A stretch of 64,000 bases of DNA from an uncultured Rhizobiaceae group bacterium (GTDB lineage: Bacteria > Pseudomonadota > Alphaproteobacteria > Rhizobiales > Rhizobiaceae), in the NCBI GenBank assembly GCA_947501445.1, contig CANMVS010000025.1, positions 1 through 64,000 on the forward strand. The letters are read 5' to 3'. Both the position numbers and the translations under genes were made by a program. Positions 25,731-33,846 of this stretch are shown one piece after another. Within the stretch, counting starts at the first letter, position 1. Each line of letters starts with the position of its first letter. The notes beneath the pieces are model-generated. The model saw nothing but the letters and a program-made list of their open reading frames with translations. It was not told the origin of the DNA and ran no database searches.

Positions 25731-27979
25731 TGGCTATGGATCACGACAAGACAAATGGTTTCAAGGTTGTCGGTACCCGTCCGAACAGGCCCGACGGGGT
25801 AGACAAGGTTACCGGCCGGGCAAAGTTCGGTGCCGATGCCTATGCCCCCGGCATGTTGCATGCGGCAATCGTGCGGTCACCCCATGCCCATGCCCGCATT
25901 TTGAGCATTGATACATCAAAGGCAGAAGCGCTGAGCAGCGTCAAAGCTGTCGTAACACGGGCGGATTTCGCCGAGGGCCTGACTGGTGAAAACTGGAATA
26001 TTCTCGAAAACGTCATGGCAGGCGACACTGCTCTCTATGATGGCCACGCTGTTGCTGCCGTAGCAGCAACCACGCCGCTGGCGGCGCGCGATGCAGCAAA
26101 ACTGATCAAGGTTGAATATGAGCCCATGCCCCACGTCACTGATGTGGACAAGGCGATGGCTGCCGATGCGCCGATTATTCGCGCGGGTGCTGCAGACAGT
26201 TCGGTTCCGTCCGGTCTGCACGCCAATGTTGTTCGCTACCATGAAAGTGGCCACGGCGATGTCGCGACAGGTTTTGACGAAGCGGATGTGGTGATTGAAG
26301 ACAGCTTCAAGACCGAGGCAACCCATCAGGGGTATATCGAACCGCATGCCTGTCTGGCCCAGCTTGGGCCGGATGGCAAAGGTGAAGTCTGGTGCTGCAC
26401 ACAGGGCCATTTCAACGTGCAGAAAGTTTGCGCTGCACTGCTGGGCACGGATTCCAGCCAGTTGCGTGTAACCGCATCTGAAATTGGTGGCGGCTTCGGC
26501 GGCAAGACTGTGGTCTTCATAGAGCCCGTCGCACTGGCACTTTCCCGCAAGGCCAGCCGGTCAGTCAAACTGGTGATGAGCCGGTCTGAGGTATTCCGTG
26601 CAACCGGCCCGACAGCCTCAACGTCCATGGACATCAAAATCGGCATGACCAGGGAAGGCAGGATCACAGCGGCAGAGGGCATATTCCGATTGCAGGGTGG
26701 GGCTTTTCCCGGTGCACCCATGGAATTTACCGCCATGTGTGCCTTTGCACCCTATGATTTGAATAATGTTCGCCAGATTGGCTATGACGTCCTGTCCAAT
26801 CGTCCGAAACAGGCAGCCTATCGGGCACCCGGCTCACCGATGGCAGCTTTCGCGGTTGAATCGGTCGTTGACGAATTGTGCAAGAAGCTTGGTCTGGATC
26901 CGCTTGAAGTGCGCCTGATGAACGCATCAAAAGAGGGAACCAAGGCCTCCTATGGGCCGCGTTTTGATCGCATCGGTCTGGTGGAGACACTGGAAGCTGC
27001 AAGAGATCATCCCCACTATTCGGCACCTTTAGCCGAAGGGCAGGGGCGTGGTGTTTCGTGCGGGTTCTGGTTTAATCATGGTGGCGAAACGTCGGTTTCT
27101 CTTGCACTTTCTGAAGATGGGACTGCGGCTTTGTCTGTCGGAACACCGGACATTGGCGGTTCGCGGGCCGCATTGGGACAGATGGTTGCCGAGGAACTGG
27201 GCATACCTTACGAGAAGATCCGTACCACGATCGCCGACACGGCCACCCTTGGCTACAACGAGATCAGCCACGGATCACGTGTGACCTATGCCAGTGGTCT
27301 GGCTGCCATCAAGGCATCACGTGATGCTGTGCAAAAACTTTGCGCCCGCGCCGCAGCCAAATGGGGCATTGATGAAGAAGCCGTGGTTTGGGAAGACGGT
27401 TATGCGAAACCATCCGGCCCCAACGCTGGCAGCTTTGAACCGATTTCGCTGGCTGAGATTGCCAGTACCATGGGGCAGACCGGCGGTCCGATTGCCGGCC
27501 ATTTTGAAGCAACACCTGAAGGGGCAGGCGTGAGCTTTGCCACCCATATTGTTGACGCCGAAGTCGATGACGAAACCGGTCAGACAAAGGTCGTGCGCTA
27601 CACGGTTGTTCAGGATGCCGGTAAGGCTATTCATCCCACCTATGTTGAGGGGCAGTTTCAGGGCGGTGCTGCGCAGGGCATCGGTTGGGCTTTGAACGAG
27701 GAATATATCTACGGTGAAGATGGCCGACTGCAAAATTCCATTTTCCTGGATTATCGCATTCCGGTGGCTTCGGATTTGCCAATGATCGATACGGTTATTG
27801 TCGAGGTTCCAAACCCCGGTCATCCCTACGGTGTGCGCGGTGTGGGTGAAACATCCATCTGTCCGCCGCTGGCGGCCATCGCCAATGCCGTGTCGAATGC
27901 GGCGGGTGTGCGTTTGAAACACCTGCCCATGTCGCCACCACGCATTCGCGAAGCGCTGGATCAGCAGGCAAATGGTTGA
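25730..27979 (+). CDS. Molybdenum hydroxylase large subunit (XdhA/aldehyde-oxidase type)
   Basis: 749 residues. It begins with VGTRPNRPDGVDKVTGRAKF. The molybdopterin-binding glycine motif is ASEIGGGFGGKT. The active-site region reads AAYRAPGSPMAAFAVES, which is the xanthine/aldehyde/acyl-CoA hydroxylase type and not the AYRCSFR loop of true CO dehydrogenase. The catalytic Glu lies in GVRGVGETSICPPLA near the C-terminus. It hydroxylates an aldehyde or N-heterocycle using water. The substrate is not evident. Three-subunit M-S-L order with a MoaD-like gene after it. Confidence 0.9.
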   Translation: MAMDHDKTNGFKVVGTRPNRPDGVDKVTGRAKFGADAYAPGMLHAAIVRSPHAHARILSIDTSKAEALSSVKAVVTRADFAEGLTGENWNILENVMAGDTALYDGHAVAAVAATTPLAARDAAKLIKVEYEPMPHVTDVDKAMAADAPIIRAGAADSSVPSGLHANVVRYHESGHGDVATGFDEADVVIEDSFKTEATHQGYIEPHACLAQLGPDGKGEVWCCTQGHFNVQKVCAALLGTDSSQLRVTASEIGGGFGGKTVVFIEPVALALSRKASRSVKLVMSRSEVFRATGPTASTSMDIKIGMTREGRITAAEGIFRLQGGAFPGAPMEFTAMCAFAPYDLNNVRQIGYDVLSNRPKQAAYRAPGSPMAAFAVESVVDELCKKLGLDPLEVRLMNASKEGTKASYGPRFDRIGLVETLEAARDHPHYSAPLAEGQGRGVSCGFWFNHGGETSVSLALSEDGTAALSVGTPDIGGSRAALGQMVAEELGIPYEKIRTTIADTATLGYNEISHGSRVTYASGLAAIKASRDAVQKLCARAAAKWGIDEEAVVWEDGYAKPSGPNAGSFEPISLAEIASTMGQTGGPIAGHFEATPEGAGVSFATHIVDAEVDDETGQTKVVRYTVVQDAGKAIHPTYVEGQFQGGAAQGIGWALNEEYIYGEDGRLQNSIFLDYRIPVASDLPMIDTVIVEVPNPGHPYGVRGVGETSICPPLAAIANAVSNAAGVRLKHLPMSPPRIREALDQQANG

Positions 27980-28217
27980 AGTAACCCTTTGGTCCGGTCT
28001 GAAGTCCTTCACAGGTGGGCAGCAAACGGTTGAGGTTGAAGCAAAAAATGTCGGCGAGCTGCTTGAAGCACTCGCAGACAAATATCCCGCGCTACAGCCG
28101 ACTATCGAGGCAGGCGTATCTGTGGCGGTGGATGGCAAAATCATCGCCAGCAGTCTGACCGAACCGATAAACGCTGATAGCGAAGTCTTTTTGTTGCAGC
28201 AATTGAAGGGCGGCTAG
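27972..28217 (+). CDS. MoaD/ThiS-family ubiquitin-like sulfur carrier
   Basis: 81 residues overlapping the large subunit by 8 nt. It has the beta-grasp pattern (VEVTLWSGLKSFTGGQ, GELLEALADKYPALQP, VAVDGKII, NADSEVFLLQQLKGG) and ends exactly in Gly-Gly, the site that is adenylated and thiocarboxylated. MoaD brings sulfur to molybdopterin. A dedicated copy inside a molybdenum hydroxylase operon suggests local cofactor sulfuration or maturation. It could also be a ThiS-like donor for another product; the context favours the molybdenum role. Confidence 0.85.
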   Translation: MVEVTLWSGLKSFTGGQQTVEVEAKNVGELLEALADKYPALQPTIEAGVSVAVDGKIIASSLTEPINADSEVFLLQQLKGG

Positions 28218-28223
28218 AGCCAA

Positions 28224-28257
28224 AAACACTTCTGAGTGATTAACCTCAGAAGTGTTT
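28224..28257 (+). terminator. Terminator-like hairpin after the molybdenum hydroxylase operon
   Basis: Thirteen base pairs: AACACTTCTGAG at 28225-28236 pairs with CTCAGAAGTGTT at 28245-28256, plus one outer A-T pair; the loop has 8 nt. The T tract after it is weak (TTGTT). It separates the MoaD-like gene from the rhodanese gene. Confidence 0.65.
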
Positions 28258-28316
28258 GTTCCAGGCCATTCAATCCCGTAGCATTCTTACTCTTCTGATT
28301 TGAGTAAGGTGCTGCA

Positions 28317-28757
28317 ATGATTTTACATCGTCAGACTTGTCAGCTGCCCACAAGGCTAACTCTGGTGTGCCTGCTTTTGCTTGGCTCACTGACCAACGCC
28401 CTGGCCGCACAGATCATGACGGCACAGGAGGCGTCAAAACTGTCGCAAACCGGTGAAATCCTGTTGATTGACATTCGCCGGCCGGAGGAGTGGAAACAGA
28501 CAGGCGTTGCGCAATCGGCGGTTCTCAATTCCATGCATGAGCCGGGATTTATTGCGCGTCTGGATATCCTGACAAAGGGCGACAAAAGCCAACCCGTGGC
28601 GCTGATTTGCGCGCGGGGAAACCGTTCCACCTGGCTGACCGGTGAACTGGAAAAACGTGGATATGAGAATATTATCAATGTGACCGAGGGCATGCTGGGC
28701 AGCAACGATCAAAACGGCTGGCTGCGCGCGCAATTGCCGATCCGCAAAATTGAATGA
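28317..28757 (+). CDS. Periplasmic single-domain rhodanese-like protein
   Basis: 146 residues; AAGGTG precedes the ATG. A signal peptide (LTLVCLLLLGSLTNALAAQ) is followed by one rhodanese domain with EILLIDIRRPEEWKQTGVAQSAVLN and the active-site loop CARGNRS. The cysteine is present, so sulfurtransferase activity is plausible. It lies directly after the molybdenum hydroxylase and MoaD genes, beyond a hairpin. Because it appears exported, it is not an obvious partner of the cytoplasmic sulfur carrier. Confidence 0.85.
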   Translation: MILHRQTCQLPTRLTLVCLLLLGSLTNALAAQIMTAQEASKLSQTGEILLIDIRRPEEWKQTGVAQSAVLNSMHEPGFIARLDILTKGDKSQPVALICARGNRSTWLTGELEKRGYENIINVTEGMLGSNDQNGWLRAQLPIRKIE

Positions 28758-28763
28758 CGCATC

Positions 28764-28797
28764 CAGGTCTTGCCGGTTCCGTCAGAACCTGAATTGC
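28764..28797. repeat. 34-bp dispersed palindromic repeat, copy 2
   Basis: It begins CAGGTCTTGCCG and ends ACCTGAATTGC. Five substitutions separate it from the copy at 24257-24290. It starts 6 nt after the rhodanese stop. Confidence 0.6.
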
Positions 28798-28990
28798 CAT
28801 AAATAGGCTTTCTGCGCAATTTGTGAGTTTCTCCACAGTCAATTGCAATCAAAAAATGCACCCTGCGCCCGGGTTGGTTCTCTTCGGTTTTTCATTGGGG
28901 ATCAACCAGATTGTGACCGCCTGTCAATTGCGGTCCCATTGGGGTGAGCGTGACGATTACTTGCCACACAATTGCCCTTGATTTCGTATA

Positions 28991-29016
28991 TCAACATTGG
29001 TGTTACCCAATGTTGA
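28991..29016. repeat. Perfect 10-bp inverted repeat upstream of the TPP enzyme gene
   Basis: TCAACATTGG (28991-29000) and CCAATGTTGA (29007-29016) flank the 6-nt loop TGTTAC. No T tract follows, so an operator or a processed stem is as likely as a terminator. Confidence 0.5.
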
Positions 29017-29191
29017 GCGTTCCAGGGGTGGGTTCTGGCTCGATCTTTCCATATCGCGGTGTGATGGCGGGTGGGTTCGATTTTCAGATAAATTTCCACT
29101 CATGTGCGTACCAAAAATCATTGGGACTGGCATATCTGTGGCGTGATCAAAACGAGGAATAAATAGACGAAGCTAGCGATGGAGACTGACC

Positions 29192-30922
29192 ATGCGTGTT
29201 TACGAAGCAGTCGTTGCAGCCCTTGAGTCAATTGGCGTTGACGCTGCCTTTGGCGGTGCCGGGGAAAATGCCGCCGGAATGATGTTGGCGCTTGATAAAT
29301 CAGATCAGATCCGACCAATCATCGCAAAAAACGAACAGGGTGCAGCCTTCATGGCCTGCGGTTATGCCATGTTCACCGACAAGCTGGGCGTATGTTTTGC
29401 AACAGCAGGTCCTGGTGCCTTCAATCTGATTTCAGGACTGTGTGTTGCACTGACGGATTCTTATCCCGTGCTTGCGGTGACCGGTTATTCAACGGTTGCC
29501 TGGGATGGCAGGGGAACGCTGAATGAAACATCGGGGCTGTTTCGCACACCAAATTCAGCCATGATGTTTGATGCGGTTACCAAGAAAGATCCGGAAACCG
29601 GAGAGCCGGCCAATTACCTGGTTACCAGCGCTGATGATCTCATGCCGACTTTGCAAAAGGCAATCGAGGTGGCCTATTCCGGGCGACCTGGCCCTGTTCA
29701 TGTTGCTGTGGCCGAGGATATCACCGATCCCGCCATCAAGGTGAGCAATTTCAGTCCACTGCGCATTCCATTTGACCCGGTCAAACCCGATCAGGCCCGT
29801 GTGGACGGGGCTGCGACACTTCTTGCCGCCACAATCAACGAAGGAAAGCGGGTTGTGCTTCTTTCCGGATTTGGCGCCATATTGAGCGGCGCCAATGAGG
29901 CGGTGCTGGCATTCGTCGAGCGGTTCCAAATCCCTGTGGTGACCACCATGGATGGCAAGGGGATTGTCGACGAGGAGCACGATCTGGCCATCGGTCTTTA
30001 TTGTGACAGCGGTCACAAGGCCGCCTGGGAGATATTTGACAGTGCAGATGTTATCATTGCACTGGGCAATTCCTTCGCCCAACACGCGACATTTGATTTC
30101 AGCGATAAGCTGTTTGACGAACGGGCGCTGGTTCACATCAACATCGACGCCGCCGAGATTGACAAGGTCTATCGGGCTGATCATGCCATCATCTCTGATG
30201 CAAAACTTGCGATTGCGGCCTTGCACGAGGCTATGGATGATCGTGTTGGTCCGGTGGCTGCTCAGGATTATCGCCCGAAGGACTATGACGAGCGTTTTAT
30301 CATTTCGCCCACACCCAAACTTCATCCCGGCAGAATGGTTCAGGCCATTTCGCGCATGCTGCCGGATCGCGGGGTTGTTCTGGCGGATGCGGGTGCCCAT
30401 GCCGCCTGGTGCGGATACTACCTTGAACTGAACGAAGGGCAGAATTTTCGCAAACCCGGCACCTATGGCCCGATGGGCATAGCGGTCAATGGCGCTTTGG
30501 GCGTGAAATATGCCGATATGGATCGCACGGTTGTTGCTGCCGTTGGGGACGGTTCGTATCTGATGTCGGGCTTTGAGCTGATGACTGCAGTTCAATATGA
30601 CATCCCGGTCATCTGGGTGATTTTCAACGACCGGGAATTCAAGCTCATCAAGCTCTATCAGATCGCTGCGTTCAGGCGCTGTGGTCTGGTTGAATTCGAC
30701 AATCCGGACTATGCCGCCTATGCGCGCGCCTGCGGTGCACAAGGTTACACGGTTGACCGACTTAACGAATTCGAAGACGTCTTCGCCACCGCGCTTGCAT
30801 CACGCAAACCGACACTCATCGATGCAAGAATTACCCGCCTGGCGCTGCCAAACTACAGTCCCGATCCCGATGGGATCCTCTCGGCGATATTTGATCGTGT
30901 GAGAGAACGGTTCGGGGCCTGA
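29192..30922 (+). CDS. Thiamine-diphosphate-dependent enzyme (acetolactate-synthase-like)
   Basis: 576 residues; GGAG 7 nt before the ATG. Three TPP-enzyme domains: N-terminal pyrimidine-binding with the catalytic Glu in IIAKNEQGAAFMA and CFATAGPGAFNLISG; a middle domain with RVVLLSGFGAILSGANEAVL; and a C-terminal PP-binding domain with AAVGDGSYLMSGFELMTAVQYD and FND. The usual GVPG start motif is replaced by GGAGENAAG. Family members are carboligases, decarboxylases or oxalyl-CoA-like enzymes; nothing here fixes which. It stands alone between the rhodanese and peroxidase genes. Confidence 0.85.
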   Translation: MRVYEAVVAALESIGVDAAFGGAGENAAGMMLALDKSDQIRPIIAKNEQGAAFMACGYAMFTDKLGVCFATAGPGAFNLISGLCVALTDSYPVLAVTGYSTVAWDGRGTLNETSGLFRTPNSAMMFDAVTKKDPETGEPANYLVTSADDLMPTLQKAIEVAYSGRPGPVHVAVAEDITDPAIKVSNFSPLRIPFDPVKPDQARVDGAATLLAATINEGKRVVLLSGFGAILSGANEAVLAFVERFQIPVVTTMDGKGIVDEEHDLAIGLYCDSGHKAAWEIFDSADVIIALGNSFAQHATFDFSDKLFDERALVHINIDAAEIDKVYRADHAIISDAKLAIAALHEAMDDRVGPVAAQDYRPKDYDERFIISPTPKLHPGRMVQAISRMLPDRGVVLADAGAHAAWCGYYLELNEGQNFRKPGTYGPMGIAVNGALGVKYADMDRTVVAAVGDGSYLMSGFELMTAVQYDIPVIWVIFNDREFKLIKLYQIAAFRRCGLVEFDNPDYAAYARACGAQGYTVDRLNEFEDVFATALASRKPTLIDARITRLALPNYSPDPDGILSAIFDRVRERFGA

Positions 30923-31004
30923 GGTATCAGCCTCAATTCAGCATAGCAGATAGAATGGTGTGCATTTGGCACACGAAATTATCGGTTCACCAACGGAGGG
31001 GCGA

Positions 31005-33806
31005 ATGTCGAGCTGGAAGGAAGAATACAAAGGGGGGTCTGCCGAGGCAGAGCGCGTGGAATTTGAACAATTGACGCAACTGATGCTCGACGCGCAATTG
31101 AAGTCCCGCAAGGCGGCAGGTGCCAGGCATGTCGATCGGGCGTTTCATGCAAAATCCATCGCCGCGTGCGGTGGTGCGCATTTTCGATTTGCCGATGATC
31201 TGCCGGATGACCTGCAAATCGGATTTGCGCAACCGGGACAGCAGTATGAAGCCCAAGTTCGCATTTCCAATGCGGCTTCCTCAGCCAAGCCAGATGACGA
31301 AAAGGATTTGCGCGGTCTGGCGGTGCGCATTCGGGTTTCTCACGACGAGCACCACGACCTGCTGGCAACAAATTTCCCGATACCCCACGCACGTGATGCC
31401 CGCCAATTTGTACTCTTTGCCCACGCGGTCGCCGGAGGGCGTTTGTCACGCATCAAGGGGATATTGAAGCTCTTTTTTCAACTGGGGCCGGCGGAAACCG
31501 TTCGCATGTTGAAAAACATCCGATCTGCCTTGCACACATCCGAAAGTCTGGCGATGGAATCCTACTGGAGCCGCGGAGCCATTCGCTGGGGTGATGAGGC
31601 TGTACGCTATATTTTCAAACCGGTTGCGGATGTTGCGCCGCTGAAAGACAGTTTTTCCGGAGCAGGGCATCTTGGTGCCGAATTCATGACGCGCCAGATG
31701 CGCGGCGATATTGAATTTGATCTTTATGTCCAGCGTTTCATCAATGAAAAATCAACGCCGATCGAAGACGCCGCTGTTGAATGGAGCGAGAGCGTATCCG
31801 CACCTGTTCACGTGGCGACACTTGTTCTGCCGCAGCGGGATTTGAGCGCTGTGGATGCGCGCGCCGAGCAGCGCGTGATCAACGACATGGGGTTCAATCC
31901 ATGGAATACGACGGAAGAGTTCCGGCCTCTGGGCCATCTCAATCGGGCAAGAAAGGCTGCTTATGATGGCTCGTTGGCCCATCGTCAGACGCGCCGGTTC
32001 AAGGAGCCGAGACCACCCATTCAAAATCGTATTTTCGGCACGGCAGCACGCTCCATTTTGCGCACCATCAATCGCTACCGCCCCTGGCATCGCCTTCCAT
32101 TGCTTGTCAGTCTCCTGAATCTCGATGCATTACGTCATGACCTGCGGGTTCATAATCTGCTTGACACCGAACCGCGCGAGGCACCACCGCAGGCCCGAAA
32201 TATTCCGGCGCAAACAACTGATGATGCGCGCATGTATCGCTCATATGAAGGCAGCTCAAATGATTTGAGTGCACCTGACATGGGAGCTGTCGGCCAGACG
32301 TTCGGGCGCAATATGCCAGCGCAGGAGCAATCCGTTGATGATCCCAATCCGGTAACGGTCTGCCGGGAGCTGATGGATAGAAAGACATTCATTCCGGCGA
32401 CAATCGTCAATGTTCTTGCTGCAGGCTGGATCCAGTTCCAGGTTCATGACTGGGTGGCCCACGCGCGTCACAAGCTCGGCGAAAAGGATTTGATTGTCCC
32501 GATACCGGACAAATATCCGCCCTTTGCCAATACGCCAGAAGGTGAAGCCGAACGGATGATGCGTATTGCCGGCAACATTCCTCATCCAAACGCGACAGGT
32601 GACGGCATCTTGTTTGCCAATGCGTCGTCACATTGGTGGGATGGATCGCAAGTCTACGGATATGATGCCAAGAACGCCAGGAAGCTGCGCGAGGGCGCCA
32701 AATTGCGCCTTGATGAAAATGGCTATCTGCCGGAAAATATCCATGGTTTCGAAATGACCGGCTTTAATGAAAGCTGGTGGATGGGCCTGAGTGTTCTGCA
32801 CACGTTGTTTGCCCGTGAACACAATGTTCTGTGTGATGAGTTGCAAAAGGCCTATCCGACCTGGGATGACGAGCGGACATACCAGACGGCACGGTTGATC
32901 GTATCGGCGCTGATCGCAAAAATTCATACCGTCGAATGGACACCGGCAATTTTGGCAACCGAAGCGCTGGACATTGGCATGAAGACCAACTGGTATGGGC
33001 CGCCCTCCGGTGACTGGTTAACGAAGCTCGGCATATGGCTGACCGATACCCATGCGCTCAAAGGCATCCCGCAAACGTTGCCTGACCACCACAGTGCACC
33101 CTATTCGCTGACAGAGGAATTTGCCACGGTTTACCGCATGCATCCGCTTATTCCGGACGACTACATTTTCTATAATTTCGAAACAGGCAAAGAACGCAGC
33201 CGCAAAAGCTTTACTGAAATTCAGGGCGCCATGTCGGACGATGAGTTCAGAAAACTTGGCATGCGTGATGCGCTTTATTCGTTCGGCATTGCGCATCCCG
33301 GTGCCATCACACTGCACAATTTCCCCCGCACGCTGCAGAATTTCCACCGTGAAGGCGAAACGATTGATCTTTCCGTCGTTGATATTGTGCGCACCCGCGC
33401 CCGTCATGTGCCGCGCTACAATGAGTTTCGTCAAAAGCTGCATATGCCTGCCGTGCGTGATTTTGATGAGATGACCGCCAGTCAGGAAACAAACCGCAAG
33501 CTGCAGGAAATCTATGGCAAGGTCGATAATGTTGATACCGTCGTCGGCTTGCTGGGTGAGAACCCGCCGGATGGATTTGGTTTCAGCGATACGGCCTTTC
33601 GTATCTTTATCCTCATGGCTTCGCGCCGGCTGCAAAGCGACCGCTTTTTGACAGTTGATTTCCGTCCGGAAGTCTATTCACCGCTCGGTATGGACTGGAT
33701 CGAAAACAACACGATGACGAGTGTCATATTGCGTCACTGTCCGGAACTGGCGTCGGTCATTCCCAAAGGTGGCAATGCTTTTGCGCCGTGGCGCCCGATC
33801 TATTGA
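31005..33806 (+). CDS. Catalase-related domain fused to an alpha-dioxygenase/cyclooxygenase-type haem domain
   Basis: 933 residues from the ATG at 31005 with GGAGGGG; a GTG at 30960 is less likely. Residues about 30-335 are catalase-related: FHAKSIAACGGAHFRF (distal His 48), HHDLLATNFPIPHARDARQF (Asn 123) and NRARKAAYDGSLAHR (probable haem Tyr 320). Residues about 430-930 resemble plant alpha-dioxygenase and cyclooxygenases: QFQVHDW (distal His 481) and TVYRMHPLIPDDY, with Tyr 710 and proximal His 713 in the Y-x-x-H spacing used for radical catalysis. Prediction: the C-terminal domain makes a fatty-acid hydroperoxide and the N-terminal domain converts it. No signal peptide is seen. Confidence 0.85.
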   Translation: MSSWKEEYKGGSAEAERVEFEQLTQLMLDAQLKSRKAAGARHVDRAFHAKSIAACGGAHFRFADDLPDDLQIGFAQPGQQYEAQVRISNAASSAKPDDEKDLRGLAVRIRVSHDEHHDLLATNFPIPHARDARQFVLFAHAVAGGRLSRIKGILKLFFQLGPAETVRMLKNIRSALHTSESLAMESYWSRGAIRWGDEAVRYIFKPVADVAPLKDSFSGAGHLGAEFMTRQMRGDIEFDLYVQRFINEKSTPIEDAAVEWSESVSAPVHVATLVLPQRDLSAVDARAEQRVINDMGFNPWNTTEEFRPLGHLNRARKAAYDGSLAHRQTRRFKEPRPPIQNRIFGTAARSILRTINRYRPWHRLPLLVSLLNLDALRHDLRVHNLLDTEPREAPPQARNIPAQTTDDARMYRSYEGSSNDLSAPDMGAVGQTFGRNMPAQEQSVDDPNPVTVCRELMDRKTFIPATIVNVLAAGWIQFQVHDWVAHARHKLGEKDLIVPIPDKYPPFANTPEGEAERMMRIAGNIPHPNATGDGILFANASSHWWDGSQVYGYDAKNARKLREGAKLRLDENGYLPENIHGFEMTGFNESWWMGLSVLHTLFAREHNVLCDELQKAYPTWDDERTYQTARLIVSALIAKIHTVEWTPAILATEALDIGMKTNWYGPPSGDWLTKLGIWLTDTHALKGIPQTLPDHHSAPYSLTEEFATVYRMHPLIPDDYIFYNFETGKERSRKSFTEIQGAMSDDEFRKLGMRDALYSFGIAHPGAITLHNFPRTLQNFHREGETIDLSVVDIVRTRARHVPRYNEFRQKLHMPAVRDFDEMTASQETNRKLQEIYGKVDNVDTVVGLLGENPPDGFGFSDTAFRIFILMASRRLQSDRFLTVDFRPEVYSPLGMDWIENNTMTSVILRHCPELASVIPKGGNAFAPWRPIY

Positions 33807-33846
33807 ACCAACGTTTTTCACACGCAGTCCATCACGGAGAGATGCA

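Larger units (their letters stand above)
28758..29191. other. 434-nt gap without a gene, with a repeat and an inverted repeat
   Basis: No credible ORF was seen. Contents: 34-bp repeat copy 2 (28764-28797), a short inverted repeat GACCGC/GCGGTC at 28915-28935, a perfect 10-bp inverted repeat at 28991-29016 and the ribosome-binding site of the TPP enzyme gene. Its length suggests a regulated promoter or a decayed gene. Confidence 0.5.

Noticed and set aside
25730-27979. Aerobic CO dehydrogenase large subunit
   Set aside because: The AYRCSFR active-site loop of CoxL is absent; the sequence reads AAYRAPGSP as in xanthine/aldehyde-type hydroxylases.
29555-30742. A 395-codon minus-strand open frame inside the TPP enzyme gene
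   Set aside because: It lies wholly antisense to a gene with clear domain motifs and its product has no recognisable features; a shadow frame of a GC-biased coding sequence.
31005-33806. Ordinary catalase
   Set aside because: Only the N-terminal third is catalase-like; the canonical RLFSYxDTxRxR haem-Tyr block is not present and a second haem-dioxygenase domain follows.
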